Shown one piece after another: positions 1 to 8,969 of a stretch of DNA of 14,323 bases. The stretch spans positions 1 to 14,323 of the forward strand of contig JAEDMC010000064.1 in the NCBI GenBank assembly GCA_016303225.1, read 5' to 3'. Positions within the stretch are counted from its first letter, which is position 1. Every line of letters starts with the position of its first letter. The position numbers and the translations under genes are program-made. The notes below the pieces were generated by a model that saw only the letters and a list, made by a program, of their open reading frames with translations, was not told the DNA's origin and made no database searches. This stretch comes from Kiritimatiellia bacterium (GTDB taxonomy: Bacteria; Verrucomicrobiota; Kiritimatiellia; RFP12; UBA1067).

Positions 1-15
1 CGTCCATTACAGATA

Positions 16-61
16 CGAAAACGCATCTCACCCTTTATTTGTCGGGGTGAGACGCGTTTCG
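16..61. repeat. Long imperfect hairpin at the left edge
   Basis: Left arm 16-33 and right arm 45-61 pair over about 16 positions with one mismatch (25/53) and one bulged A, around an 11-base loop at 34-44. There is no T-run after it on either strand. It may be a second transcription stop or an RNA-stabilising 3' structure after the operon. The remaining bases from 1 to 141 show no gene. Confidence 0.5.
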
Positions 62-66
62 TCACT

Positions 67-87
67 CAAAAACGGGTAAACTCCCGT
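67..87 (-). terminator. Short GC hairpin plus U-tract after protein A
   Basis: Read on the minus strand, ACGGG - AGTTTA - CCCGT forms a 5-bp stem (87-83 with 76-72) followed by TTTTT (72-68). It lies about 55 bases after the stop codon of protein A, in the right place and orientation for a rho-independent terminator. The stem is short, so efficiency may be modest. A third ACGGG copy on the plus strand at 92-96 could pair alternatively with 83-87. Confidence 0.5.
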
Positions 88-141
88 GCGGACGGGCCAA
101 TAAATGCAATTTCGCAATTTAGTCGCCCTATTGCGGCTCCC

Positions 142-3100
142 TTACCTCACAATCAGCATAATGCCCGTCTGCGGAATCTCGTAGCAGCCGATGTCGACGC
201 AACCGTCCTGGATGCGCGGCTGACCACGAAGATCGACAGTCGGCAGACCGGAAGCTTCGCTGTCACCGGCATTGAAGCACGGAGAGCTCTTCCAGTAGAA
301 CCGGTAGTCGCCGCGACGCGCATTCTTGAACTTCGGATCGCCGCCGACCTGACAGTGCGAGACGGTCACGCCAGCTGCCGCGTCAAGATCGGTCGCGCAT
401 TCGGGATTGCCCGCGACGATCGTGTTCACAAGCGAGCCCGCATCCGCCTTGCAGGCGATGCTGCCCGTCGCGACCTTGTTCGTGCCGTTGTCGGCAATCG
501 TGCAATTGAGGACCATGCCGTTCGCAAGATGCACGCCCTGGCGCACGTTGTTGAGTCCGGCGTTGCGCGCGACGAGGCAGTTCACCATCTTCGCGTCGGC
601 GCCGTTGAGCTGCACGCCGCCGATGTCATAGTAGGCCATGTTGTCCGCAATCGTGCAGTTCACGAGCGTGCCAGCGTCAATCTGCACGCCGCCGTTGACT
701 TGGGTGTTGCTGGTGAAGCTCTTCTTATACCGCCGCGAATAGCCGGCGATGTTGGCGACGATCATGCAGTTCGAGACGACGGCATCCTTGTCCTTGAGCC
801 ACAAACCACCGCCGAAGACGCCAGCGCAGTTGTTGCTCATCACGCAGTCCGCGACAAAAGCCGGTCCGCTCACCGTCATCGCGGCACCGCGGCCCTGACC
901 GCCGGCGTTGGAGTCACGGTAACTCTCGTTGTTGTAGAACTCGCACCCCGTCAGCGTGCCGCCCAAGACGTCCACGCCGCCGGCGTTGTCACCGCCCAGG
1001 TTGTCGCGGAAGACGCAGTCGCGCAGGATGCCCGCCGAGAGCCGTACCACGCCGCCGTCGTCGGCATAGAGGAAGGTGTCCCACCAGCCGTCCCTCAAGG
1101 TGAAGCCCTCGACGACCGCGCCTTCGTTGTTGACATGGAGGATCTTGCGCTTGTTCGTCGCTTCGGGATTCGCCGCCTTCAGAATCGTCGCCTCCGCGCC
1201 GTTCTTCGAGTAGAGGTGAACCAGGCCCGAAAGAACCACCCACTTGTCGAGAATCTGATACTCGCCGTCGTCAACTTCGATCTCCAATTCCTGTCCGGTC
1301 ACATACAGCGCCGAGTTGACCACCTCGACGAGATCATTCGTCGCCGTCTCGGGCGTCGCATACGGCCAAACGCCGCTGCCGGTCGTGTTCACGTAGAGCT
1401 TCTTCGCGCCGACTGCAATCGGCTCGCCAAGCGCGAACTCGGCCGTCGCGCCGGACTCCGCCGTCGCCGTCAGCTTCGGACGGTGATAGCCGTACGTCGT
1501 GTACTTGACCGTCACGATTCTGCCGTCCTCCTCAGTCCCGACAATCTCGCCGCCGTCGGTCGCCCAGTCGTACGTCACCGAACCCTTTGACCCCTGTCCG
1601 CCGATCTTTGCCGTGAAGACCGTCAGCACCTCGTCATACGCCGACTTGACGCTCGCGTTGAACGCGCAGCTGAACGGACCTTCATCCGCCCCCGCCGCCT
1701 CATAGCAGCCGAGGTCCGGCTGGTCCACGCCGTCGCCGTCGCCGTCCTTCGGACGCCGATTGCCGTTGAGGTCCTCCGCGAGCCCCTGCTCCGTCGCCGC
1801 GTCGATCGCCGGCGAGCCGATCGCGAGCGTATAGTCGCCCGCTGCGGCCGCCTTGAAGAGCGGATCCTTCGCGCTGTTGTCCGTCCCCTTGTCCGCCGGA
1901 TCAACGATGTTGTTCGCAAAGGTCTTGGCGGACGCGAACTCAATGTTGCAGATCGCCTCGGACGCAACGCCAGCGCCGTTGCCGTAGATGATGTTGTTGC
2001 GGCAGACCGCGTTGCCACCGGCCAAGTAGATTCCCGATCCGGTCAGCGCGGACGACTCATTGCCCGCGATCGTGCAGTTCTCGACCATGCCGCCTGTCTG
2101 TCCGACGCCTGCGGCGCGAGTCGTCACCTTGTTCCCCGCGATGAGACAGTTGCGCAACGTGCCGTTCGTGATCTTCACACCACCGCACGACTTGCTGTTC
2201 GACGAGTTCCTGACGCCGTTGCCGATGATCGTGCAACGCTCCATCACGGCACTGCCACCGTTCAGGCAGGCACCGATGCCTTCCGTCGAGGCCAGTTTGC
2301 CGCAGTTGTCCGCAATAAGGCACCGCGTCACCAGTCCGCCCGTCTGGTAGACGCCGCAGCCGCCGTTGCCGTTGCAGGCGACGTTGTTGCTGATGACACA
2401 GTCCGCGACCGTGCCGCCCGTCACGTAGAGTCCGCCCGCCTGCGCAGCGCTGGGGTTGTTGCCGCGATAGGCCGTATTGCCGTAGATTTCGCAGTGCGTC
2501 AGGAGGCCGCCTGCCACCTTCGCACCGCCGCCGATGTCGTTACCGTCGTTGGCGCGGATGACGCAGTTCGAGACCGTGCCGTTCAGGAGCCTGAGCCCGC
2601 CCGTGCCCTCGTCGCCGTTCGGATAGCTGTCCCACTTGCCCTTCTCGATCGTAAAGCCCGTCACAAACGCCTTCGCGTGGTCCACCTTGAGGACGCGGTA
2701 GTTGGCCGACGACGACCCGCTCCGCCAGCCCTGCAGGAACGTCTTGTCGGGTCCGTTCTCGCTGTGCAGGTAGATCGGCCGGTCGACGATGTACCAGAGG
2801 TCCGGACACTTGTAGGTGCCGTCAGCGACGACAACCTCGCCCGGCTGCTCGTCCGTCGCGAGCAGCGCGGCCAGCGCTTCTGCAAGGTCTCGCGCCGCCG
2901 TCTCGGGCGTAGCGAATGGGCTCTTCGGATTCTCGCTCTGCTCGTTGACATAGACCTTGGTCGCCAGCGTCACGACCACGTTCTCGCGCGTATAGGCGCC
3001 GGACCGGTTGCCGGAGCCGTCCTCGGCCCAAAGCGTAATCGAATACGAACCGAACTCGGTCACGTTGAAGACGACCTCCGCGCCCGTCGCATCGGCGACG

Positions 3101-4503
3101 TCATCGCCGTCGAAGTCCCACTTGAGCATCAGGCCCTCGGCGTTTTCACCGTCGACAAACCCCTTCAGTGTCACCGATCCGAGCCCGGCCAGCGCCTCCT
3201 GTGAAACCGTGAACCCGCAGATGATGTCGCCCTCACCCGCCACATACGGCACGCAGCCCATGTCGCGCGCCGTCACGCCGTCGTCGCAGAGGCCCGTGCC
3301 GATCGCCGGCGAGCCCGGGCGCAGCGCGTAGTTCCCTTTCGCCGCGTCCACAAAGAGCGGGTTCTGGTCCGTGCAGGACGTCACAACCGTACCGCCCGTC
3401 GACAGGAAGTCGCCGCCAACGTTGCCGAAGACAACCGTGTTCTTCACCGTACCGGCCGTCTGGTAGATGCCGCCGCACTGCCCCGTATCGGACGTGTTGC
3501 CGGCGACCGTACAGCCGTCGACGACGCCGTTCGCATACGTCAGGTGGATGCCGCCGCCGGCACCGGTGGCCGTATTGCCGACCACGAGCGAATCGGTCAG
3601 CTTCGCGAAGTTCACGGTCGCGTCGTATTCGCTATCGTAGTTGCCGGAAATCGAAACGCCGCCCGACGCTTTCTTTGCCGTCGAGTTGTTGCGGATAATC
3701 GAGTTCTTCACCTCGCCGCGCCAAATCGACACGGCGCCGCACTTGCTTTGGGGGTCGCTGCCGCTCGTGTTGTTTTCGACGACCAGCCGGTCGGCCGTGC
3801 CGCCCGCGACGACCAGCGCCCAGCCCGCATGGCGCTCGACCTTGTTGCCGGAGAAATAGGAGTCGACGAGCAAGCCTCCCCGCACGAACGCCCCGCCGCC
3901 CGCGACGCGCGTCTCGTTCGCCGTGAAGGTGCAGTTCGTGGTGACGCCGCCCCACATGTAGAGACCTGCGCCATGTCCGAGGCCGTGGCTCTTGTTGGAA
4001 TAGCACTTGTTCTTGTCAAACGTGCAGCCGGTGATAAGGCCGCCAAACTGCTCGATTGCGCCGTGGTCGGACTGATAGTTGTTCTGGATCAGACAATTGC
4101 GGACCGTGCCGAGGTAGAGCCGCATCGGCGAACGGCGGTAGTTATCCGTCCCGTCGTCGCCCGGCATGTTGACGCCGGTGAACGTCATGTTCTCGACGAC
4201 CGCATTCTCGTTCGAGACGCAAAGCAGTCGGTGGATGCCTGTTGACGTGTCGGGCCTGACGACGACCTCTGCCGCCGTCGCGCCCAGGCCGCGGATCGTC
4301 ACCGCCTTGTCGACGAGCAGGTACTCGCCCTTGTCCGTGAGCGTGTATGTGCCCGCACCGAGTTCGATGACGTCGCCGTCCGCCGCGGCCTTGACAGCCG
4401 CCGTCAGGTCTCCGCCATTCTCCAATGACACGGTCGCGCCAACCGCGCCGAACGCACACACCACCGCGGCACACGCCGCAGCGAACTTAATGGACTTGTT
4501 CAT
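142..4503 (-). CDS. Secreted triple beta-helix / PKD repeat protein (protein A, 1453 aa)
   Basis: Large exported protein, probably a surface adhesin or polysaccharide-binding protein; no enzyme active site was recognised. Residues 1-23 are a signal peptide (basic MNKSIK, then a hydrophobic A/V/C core). The mature part is three copies of one module: right-handed parallel beta-helix at about 25-380, 516-875 and 1035-1385, each closed by a choice-of-anchor-Q-like end (PGSPAIGTG, IGSPAIDAA, and DLRGQPR...VDIGCYE). PKD-like linkers lie between them at about 428-513 (WDFDGDDVAD) and 944-1033. The helices are built of short coils of the type GG-[IV]-x-[LV]-x-x-G-x-[LV]-x-N-C-[TLV]-I-x-x-N. An Asp-rich DGDGDG stretch near 920 could bind calcium. 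The last eight residues, TGIMLIVR, match the tails of both paralogues. Start ATG at 4503 is preceded by GGGAGAGAG. The gene lies 51 bp behind protein B with no terminator or clear promoter between them, so an operon is likely. The fold call is firm; the role is inferred. Confidence 0.9.
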   Translation of the reverse strand: MNKSIKFAAACAAVVCAFGAVGATVSLENGGDLTAAVKAAADGDVIELGAGTYTLTDKGEYLLVDKAVTIRGLGATAAEVVVRPDTSTGIHRLLCVSNENAVVENMTFTGVNMPGDDGTDNYRRSPMRLYLGTVRNCLIQNNYQSDHGAIEQFGGLITGCTFDKNKCYSNKSHGLGHGAGLYMWGGVTTNCTFTANETRVAGGGAFVRGGLLVDSYFSGNKVERHAGWALVVAGGTADRLVVENNTSGSDPQSKCGAVSIWRGEVKNSIIRNNSTAKKASGGVSISGNYDSEYDATVNFAKLTDSLVVGNTATGAGGGIHLTYANGVVDGCTVAGNTSDTGQCGGIYQTAGTVKNTVVFGNVGGDFLSTGGTVVTSCTDQNPLFVDAAKGNYALRPGSPAIGTGLCDDGVTARDMGCVPYVAGEGDIICGFTVSQEALAGLGSVTLKGFVDGENAEGLMLKWDFDGDDVADATGAEVVFNVTEFGSYSITLWAEDGSGNRSGAYTRENVVVTLATKVYVNEQSENPKSPFATPETAARDLAEALAALLATDEQPGEVVVADGTYKCPDLWYIVDRPIYLHSENGPDKTFLQGWRSGSSSANYRVLKVDHAKAFVTGFTIEKGKWDSYPNGDEGTGGLRLLNGTVSNCVIRANDGNDIGGGAKVAGGLLTHCEIYGNTAYRGNNPSAAQAGGLYVTGGTVADCVISNNVACNGNGGCGVYQTGGLVTRCLIADNCGKLASTEGIGACLNGGSAVMERCTIIGNGVRNSSNSKSCGGVKITNGTLRNCLIAGNKVTTRAAGVGQTGGMVENCTIAGNESSALTGSGIYLAGGNAVCRNNIIYGNGAGVASEAICNIEFASAKTFANNIVDPADKGTDNSAKDPLFKAAAAGDYTLAIGSPAIDAATEQGLAEDLNGNRRPKDGDGDGVDQPDLGCYEAAGADEGPFSCAFNASVKSAYDEVLTVFTAKIGGQGSKGSVTYDWATDGGEIVGTEEDGRIVTVKYTTYGYHRPKLTATAESGATAEFALGEPIAVGAKKLYVNTTGSGVWPYATPETATNDLVEVVNSALYVTGQELEIEVDDGEYQILDKWVVLSGLVHLYSKNGAEATILKAANPEATNKRKILHVNNEGAVVEGFTLRDGWWDTFLYADDGGVVRLSAGILRDCVFRDNLGGDNAGGVDVLGGTLTGCEFYNNESYRDSNAGGQGRGAAMTVSGPAFVADCVMSNNCAGVFGGGLWLKDKDAVVSNCMIVANIAGYSRRYKKSFTSNTQVNGGVQIDAGTLVNCTIADNMAYYDIGGVQLNGADAKMVNCLVARNAGLNNVRQGVHLANGMVLNCTIADNGTNKVATGSIACKADAGSLVNTIVAGNPECATDLDAAAGVTVSHCQVGGDPKFKNARRGDYRFYWKSSPCFNAGDSEASGLPTVDLRGQPRIQDGCVDIGCYEIPQTGIMLIVR
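145..168 (-). other. C-terminal tail motif TGIMLIVR of protein A
   Basis: The final eight codons before the stop encode TGIMLIVR, directly after a GCYEIPQ choice-of-anchor-Q end. The same hydrophobic-plus-terminal-Arg tail closes the two other giant proteins (SGIMLIVR, QGLLLIVR). That conservation in otherwise divergent proteins suggests an export, sorting or folding signal. It is not LPXTG, PEP-CTERM or a recognised type IX C-terminal domain. Confidence 0.6.
4442..4487 (-). repeat. Signal-peptide DNA module, copy in protein A
   Basis: This 46-bp stretch encoding the core of the signal peptide (residues 6-21) matches 8807-8852 in protein B with a single base difference. A shorter part of it also matches 14055-14093 in protein C. 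Outside the module, protein A's first residues (MNKSIK versus MSKLSQ) and its upstream DNA differ from the other two, so only the secretion signal is shared here. Confidence 0.8.
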
Positions 4504-4554
4504 TGCAGTCTCTCTCCCATTTTTAACACTTAACTCCCAATCCTTAACGTCTCT
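4504..4554 (-). promoter_or_regulatory. Short B-A intergenic spacer with ribosome-binding site
   Basis: The 51-bp gap holds an imperfect direct repeat of GTTAA followed by an (A/G)-rich run and TGGGAG. The copy nearer the start supplies GGGAGAGAG, six bases ahead of the ATG of protein A. No hairpin terminator and no convincing -35/-10 pair is visible, which supports read-through from the upstream gene. Confidence 0.5.
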
Positions 4555-7500
4555 TTACCGCACGATCAGCATGATGCCGGATTGAAGTTTCTCGTAGCAG
4601 CCCATATCGATCTCAGAACCGAGCAGACGTGGTGATTCTCCGCTCAGATCGGAGCAGGACCTCACCTCGTCCTTTGTCTTGCCAAACAGCGTCCAATCGC
4701 CCGCATTGACCGCCGGCGAGCTGGCGCGCAGCCGAAAATCTCCGTGTGCCGGGCTCCTGAAGCACGGATTCGCGTTCGTCAGCGAATGCGTGAGCGTACC
4801 GCCCGTCACAACCGCATATTGCGCAATCGAGTTCTGGAATTTGCCACTCGTCATCCGCAGGTCGTTCTGTTCGGCATCGGCGGACAGGTTGCCGCCGACC
4901 GTGCAGTTGATTACAGTCGCGCCTGTGAGCTGCAGACCACCTGCCCAACCGTCCGGTACGTACATGGTTTTGGCCGGCGCCGTCTTCGAGCCGGCAATGA
5001 GACAGTTGCGAAGCGTACCGCCGGAGGCGTAGACGCCCTGCCGTCCGTTATTGACGATCACGCAGTCAGCCACCGTGCCGTCGCTCATGTACAGGCCCAT
5101 GCCGTAGGTCTGCGCGTCAAAACCGCCCTGCTTATTCGAATTGTCGGCAATCGTGCAACGAATCACCTTGGCCGAGCCGCTCGCCCGGACACCCGCGCCG
5201 CAAAGCTGGTTGCGGTTTCTCCAGTTGTTGGTAACGACCGAATCGACGAGCGTGCCTCCGGAAATGTACACGCCCGCACCCTCTCCGGTGCCATAAGTCG
5301 AATTCTGACTGTTGTTCTCGATGACGCAATTGGTCACGACACCCGCAGACTGCCAGAGGCCCGCGCCAGACGCCGGCGTCGAGCCGCCGCCCTTGCCGAT
5401 TTCGTTGCCATAGATGAGCACGTCCTCGACCCAGCCGTCGGCCGACATCCTCAATCCCGCACCTTGGATCAGCGTCTTGCAGTTGCGAAGCGTCAGCCCG
5501 ATGACCCGCGAACCCGCAGCCGAGAGAGACAGGCACCGCGCCGACTTGGGCAAGGCCTCGCCGTCAAGGACCGTCGCCCGCATTCCTGCGCCGAGGATCT
5601 GACAGGGCGTATCCAGCACCAGCTCCTTCGTCAGCGCATACGTGCCCGATGCGATGTGCACCGTCGTCGTGTTGGACGCCGCCCGACCGAGCGCATCAAA
5701 CGCCACATTCACCGTCTTGGCCGGCTTCGTCGCATCGTCATAGGGGAAGTTTGCCGCGTCATCGCCCGTCGCATCGTTCACGTAAACAACCGTCGGCTTG
5801 ACGGACACCGGATCGGACGTCGAGCCGGACGCCGTCTGCACACCGTCCGACACCTCGACGGAAATGACATGACGCCCCGAACCGAGGCCGTCGAATGTCG
5901 CCGTCGCCTCCGTCGCATCCTCGTAGACGACACCGTCGACGGACCACTTGAACGTCACCGGGCCCGTCGCACCGAAGACGGTCGCCTCCGCGACGATCCG
6001 CTCGCCGACGTTCCAGTCGGTCTTCGAAACGGCGACCGACACCTCAAGCCCCGTGATCTCGTAGGCGCACTCGAAGCATCCGATGTCCGGTCCCGCGTTC
6101 TGAGGACGCTTCGTGCCGACGAGGTCGCGCGTGACGTCTGTGCGCGGCGCGGCCTTGTCGCTCGCCGGCGACTTGTTGCCGAAGGTGAAGTCGTCCGCCG
6201 AGGGATTTGCGAAGAGCGGATTCGAGGTCACATTGCCAACCGCCTTTGCCGTCGAGATGAGCAGCGTCGAACCGACGATGTTCGTGTTGCAGACGCCGTT
6301 CGACACCTTGATGTCGCCGGACGTCCCGTTGCCCCAGACAATGTTGTTGACGACCTGGGCGTTCGCATTGTCCGAATAAAGTCCCGAAAACTTGTTCGCC
6401 GCCGTGTTGCCCCAAATCGTGCAGTTGATGACCTTGCCGTCGCCGCGCACGTCCACGCCCGCACTGTAGCTCGTCGACGAATTCTCATGTCCAGTGACAA
6501 GACAGTTGCGAAGCGTTCCTGATGTCATGTACACGCCCTGCACCGAGTTGCCAACGATGCGGCAGTTCTCGACGAGACCGTTCTGGGTCATGAAAACGCC
6601 CATGCCATATGTCTGGTCGCCAGGCTGATAGCTGCCAGCATTGTTCCCCATGATGAGCGAGTTGCGCACGATTGCACTTGCGCCGCAGACATGGACGCCC
6701 AGTCCGCTGCTCTGGTTGCGGTTGCAGACGTTGTTGAGCACCTTGCCGTCCGTGAAGAGTCCGGACGATATGGCCAGTCCCGCGCCATAGCGAGCGCCAT
6801 AGCCGCCGTCCTGTACGTTCGCCTCGATGACGCAGTTGGTGGCCAGGCCTCCCGCCATGTAGAGGCCGACGCCAGGATTCGGCGTGGTGTACTCGCCAAG
6901 TCCAGACCGGTTGGCATACGACCGCACGCCGTCCAGCGTACCCTTGTCCATGTAGATGCCGCTGCCGTCCAAGCCCTTCGAGCTGCACTCCGTCACCGTG
7001 AGCCCGCCCATCCAGGCCCCGGCATGATTGAGATACACGCCGCGACTGCCGGCCTTGACACCGTTCACGCCCTTGATAAGCGTACCCTTCAGCGTCGTCT
7101 TGTACATGCCGGCGCCGACGATGCGCACGGCATTCGTCAGCCTCAGGGTGTCCGTCAGCTCATAGTCGCCTTCCGCGACAACCACGGTGCCAGTCGCCGT
7201 GCCAAGCGTCCCCAGCGCTGCGACCGCAGCGTTCATTGTCGCGTAGGGTGCCGCCGCCGAGCCGCTGCCCTCGCCGTCTTCTCCCGTTGTCGCGACATAA
7301 ACGACCCTTTGGTCAGCGTCACCGAATTCAGCCGTCAACGCGAGAGGCTTCTGCACGTCGTCGAGAGTCGTCACCGCATCGAACCGCGAGACATCTCCGA
7401 TCCAGCCGAGGAACCGCATCCCCTCGCCCTCCGTCGCCGTCACCGTCGCCGACTGACCAGCCCGCACCCACTGCTCGGTCGGTTCGACCGAACCGCCAGC

Positions 7501-8868
7501 TTTCGCCGACGCCGTCACCTTGTATTCGACAGCCCACTGCCAAACGAGACTCACTCCCTTGTCATCAGCATAGGTGTGGCGGCAGACGAACGGCTCCTCG
7601 CCCTGTTCCTCGCTGCTGCGCAAAAGTTCGCCCGAGGCCAGATCGCAGAGCTTCCATCCCGTACAGACAGCGCGCGTGGTTCCGGCATTGTTGAGCATCT
7701 GCGTCGCCACGGTGCAGGAAAAGACGTATTGCTTTCCGTCCTCAGGTTCGGTTATCCGCCCGTAGGCCGGCGAGACCTCGCCGTAGCGCGGACCATTCGA
7801 CGACATTAAGATGGCCTTGGTCGACAGAATCTCCGTCTCCCCCGCCACAATGTAATCCGCATTGGCGACGGTTGCGTACTCGGCACACGCCCAGTCGGTC
7901 GAAACGGTCCCCTTCCGCAGGCGATACTCGTCAACATAGCCGGCGGACGTTCCGACCTGAAATTCTGTCGAAGACGCCTTGATCTCAGTCGAACGGTTTA
8001 TGCCAGGCGAAGACGAGCCGTTGAAATAGGCCTTTGCTGCGGAGCCGTCGCTGATCAGCGCGAAGTGATTCCAGTTCTTCGTGACATCCGGCAGAGAGGA
8101 ATACCTCGTCTCCATACTACCAGATTCCACCAGGCCGATCGTCGTCTTGCTCTGGTTCATTTGCAAATACCAGCCGGTATTAGCATTCCAAGCAAGTCCG
8201 ACCTTCTTCGACACGATTCCCGCGTATTTTCCGCTTGTCCCCTCGAATGAGGGCAAGTGAAACCACCCGGTCACCGTAAACTTGGAACCGACCGCGAACT
8301 CGGGCTCGTAGTCCTTCGTTTTCACGGTCCCGGTTTCACAAAACAGTCCCTTGCCTGTCGGGGCATTCGCGACAATCGAGCCGACACCGCTCGCCGAGAA
8401 CCCGAGATCGTAATCGTTGCGAGCCGAATTCGAAATGTTCATTGAATCGACCAATGCGTTAAAGTGCCACACACCGATGTAGTCCGTCCAGACCGCCTTC
8501 GGATCGTTCGCGGGCGGCGTCGCGTCGCACCAGCGGAAACGGAACTTGGTCTCTTTCCCGGATAGCGTCGGTAGCTTCACCCAGACAAGCGACTCGCCTT
8601 CGGCATTCCAAGTGTCGACCTCATGGGCGAGCGCGTTACCGTCCATGTCGGCGAACGAGATGTCCGCCCCGTTCGGCTGGCAGTCCCCGTATGTGAACCC
8701 GCCGATGCGCTCGGGCGAAATCCGCACCAGCACGGGAAAGTTCTCGAGCGCCGTCGACCCGGCATAGCCGCCGACCGTCATCTCGCACTGATAGAACGGC
8801 TGCGCCACCGCGCCGAACGCACACACCACCGCGGCACACGCCGCTGCGAACTGACTGAGCTTGCTCAT
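4555..8868 (-). CDS. Secreted DUF2341 / LamG / double beta-helix protein (protein B, 1437 aa)
   Basis: Large exported multidomain protein, probably surface-located and carbohydrate-binding. Residues 1-22 are a signal peptide with AVA as the likely cleavage site. Residues 25-115 match DUF2341 (FPVLVRIS, NGADISFADMDG, VWVKLP). Residues 128-345 look like a LamG/concanavalin-type lectin domain (VWHFN, FTVTGWFHLPS, WNHFALISDG, VDEYRLRKG). Residues 447-516 form a divergent InlB B-repeat (AGGSVEP, FLGWIGD, LTAEFGD). Two homologous beta-helices follow at about 522-885 and 1026-1365, split by an Ig/PKD-like domain at 940-1024. Each helix ends in a choice-of-anchor-Q-like segment (DIGCFE, DMGCYE). Shared phrases such as DQTYGMGVFM / AQTYGMGLYM and GTLRNCL show an internal duplication. 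The tail is SGIMLIVR. ATG 8868 is preceded by GAGAGAGGG five bases upstream, and by the conserved promoter cassette. The domain calls come from sequence patterns only; the ligand is unknown. Confidence 0.9.
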   Translation of the reverse strand: MSKLSQFAAACAAVVCAFGAVAQPFYQCEMTVGGYAGSTALENFPVLVRISPERIGGFTYGDCQPNGADISFADMDGNALAHEVDTWNAEGESLVWVKLPTLSGKETKFRFRWCDATPPANDPKAVWTDYIGVWHFNALVDSMNISNSARNDYDLGFSASGVGSIVANAPTGKGLFCETGTVKTKDYEPEFAVGSKFTVTGWFHLPSFEGTSGKYAGIVSKKVGLAWNANTGWYLQMNQSKTTIGLVESGSMETRYSSLPDVTKNWNHFALISDGSAAKAYFNGSSSPGINRSTEIKASSTEFQVGTSAGYVDEYRLRKGTVSTDWACAEYATVANADYIVAGETEILSTKAILMSSNGPRYGEVSPAYGRITEPEDGKQYVFSCTVATQMLNNAGTTRAVCTGWKLCDLASGELLRSSEEQGEEPFVCRHTYADDKGVSLVWQWAVEYKVTASAKAGGSVEPTEQWVRAGQSATVTATEGEGMRFLGWIGDVSRFDAVTTLDDVQKPLALTAEFGDADQRVVYVATTGEDGEGSGSAAAPYATMNAAVAALGTLGTATGTVVVAEGDYELTDTLRLTNAVRIVGAGMYKTTLKGTLIKGVNGVKAGSRGVYLNHAGAWMGGLTVTECSSKGLDGSGIYMDKGTLDGVRSYANRSGLGEYTTPNPGVGLYMAGGLATNCVIEANVQDGGYGARYGAGLAISSGLFTDGKVLNNVCNRNQSSGLGVHVCGASAIVRNSLIMGNNAGSYQPGDQTYGMGVFMTQNGLVENCRIVGNSVQGVYMTSGTLRNCLVTGHENSSTSYSAGVDVRGDGKVINCTIWGNTAANKFSGLYSDNANAQVVNNIVWGNGTSGDIKVSNGVCNTNIVGSTLLISTAKAVGNVTSNPLFANPSADDFTFGNKSPASDKAAPRTDVTRDLVGTKRPQNAGPDIGCFECAYEITGLEVSVAVSKTDWNVGERIVAEATVFGATGPVTFKWSVDGVVYEDATEATATFDGLGSGRHVISVEVSDGVQTASGSTSDPVSVKPTVVYVNDATGDDAANFPYDDATKPAKTVNVAFDALGRAASNTTTVHIASGTYALTKELVLDTPCQILGAGMRATVLDGEALPKSARCLSLSAAGSRVIGLTLRNCKTLIQGAGLRMSADGWVEDVLIYGNEIGKGGGSTPASGAGLWQSAGVVTNCVIENNSQNSTYGTGEGAGVYISGGTLVDSVVTNNWRNRNQLCGAGVRASGSAKVIRCTIADNSNKQGGFDAQTYGMGLYMSDGTVADCVIVNNGRQGVYASGGTLRNCLIAGSKTAPAKTMYVPDGWAGGLQLTGATVINCTVGGNLSADAEQNDLRMTSGKFQNSIAQYAVVTGGTLTHSLTNANPCFRSPAHGDFRLRASSPAVNAGDWTLFGKTKDEVRSCSDLSGESPRLLGSEIDMGCYEKLQSGIMLIVR
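4558..4581 (-). other. C-terminal tail motif SGIMLIVR of protein B
   Basis: Last eight codons of protein B. GIMLIVR is identical to the tail of protein A, and the segment again follows a GCYE end. The DNA also stays similar: the plus-strand string CCGCACGATCAGCA is shared with the end of protein C. Confidence 0.6.
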
Positions 8869-8969
8869 AAACGCCCTCTCTCGTTGAGGATAATGAAATC
8901 TCGTGAAGTTATCTCATTCACCAATGTGAGTATAGCAGAACTTGCCACCATGCGTCAAGCGCCGAAGCG
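8815..8969 (-). repeat. Promoter-RBS-signal-peptide cassette, copy 1 (protein B)
   Basis: These 155 bases match 14056-14210 with six substitutions and no gaps by hand alignment, about 96% identity. The repeat covers the upstream promoter, leader, ribosome-binding site and first 18 codons of the gene. Homology ends sharply at GAAGCG upstream, and soon after the signal-peptide core downstream. Mature protein sequences are not similar at this level, so the cassette has been moved or homogenised as a unit. Confidence 0.9.
8929..8958 (-). promoter_or_regulatory. Sigma70-type promoter for protein B
   Basis: On the minus strand TTGACG (8958-8953) and TATACT (8934-8929) are separated by 18 bases, close to the -35/-10 consensus. 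The predicted start near 8922 leaves a leader of about 50 bases before ATG 8868. The same elements with the same spacing occur ahead of protein C. Confidence 0.75.

Noticed and set aside
355..1590. Plus-strand open frame of 411 codons antisense to protein A
   Set aside because: Arg/Ala/Val-rich repetitive composition mirrors the beta-helix repeats on the other strand; no RBS or family likeness.
4455..4503. Possible lipoprotein signal from the cysteines in AAACAAVVCAF
   Set aside because: The residues before each Cys (AAAC too near the N-terminus; AVVC with Val at -1) do not make a proper lipobox; a type I signal peptide with AxA cleavage fits better.
4504..4554. Independent promoter for protein A
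   Set aside because: The 51-bp spacer lacks a convincing -35/-10 pair and the 155-bp cassette is not present here.
4744..6522. Plus-strand open frame of 592 codons antisense to protein B
   Set aside because: Same low-complexity Arg/Val/Asp composition and no recognisable motif; a shadow of the protein B coding frame.
142..8868. Polysaccharide lyase or hydrolase activity for the beta-helix proteins
   Set aside because: The fold resembles pectate lyases, but I cannot see a conserved catalytic cluster, and repeated helix modules with PKD and LamG domains fit a structural or binding role better.
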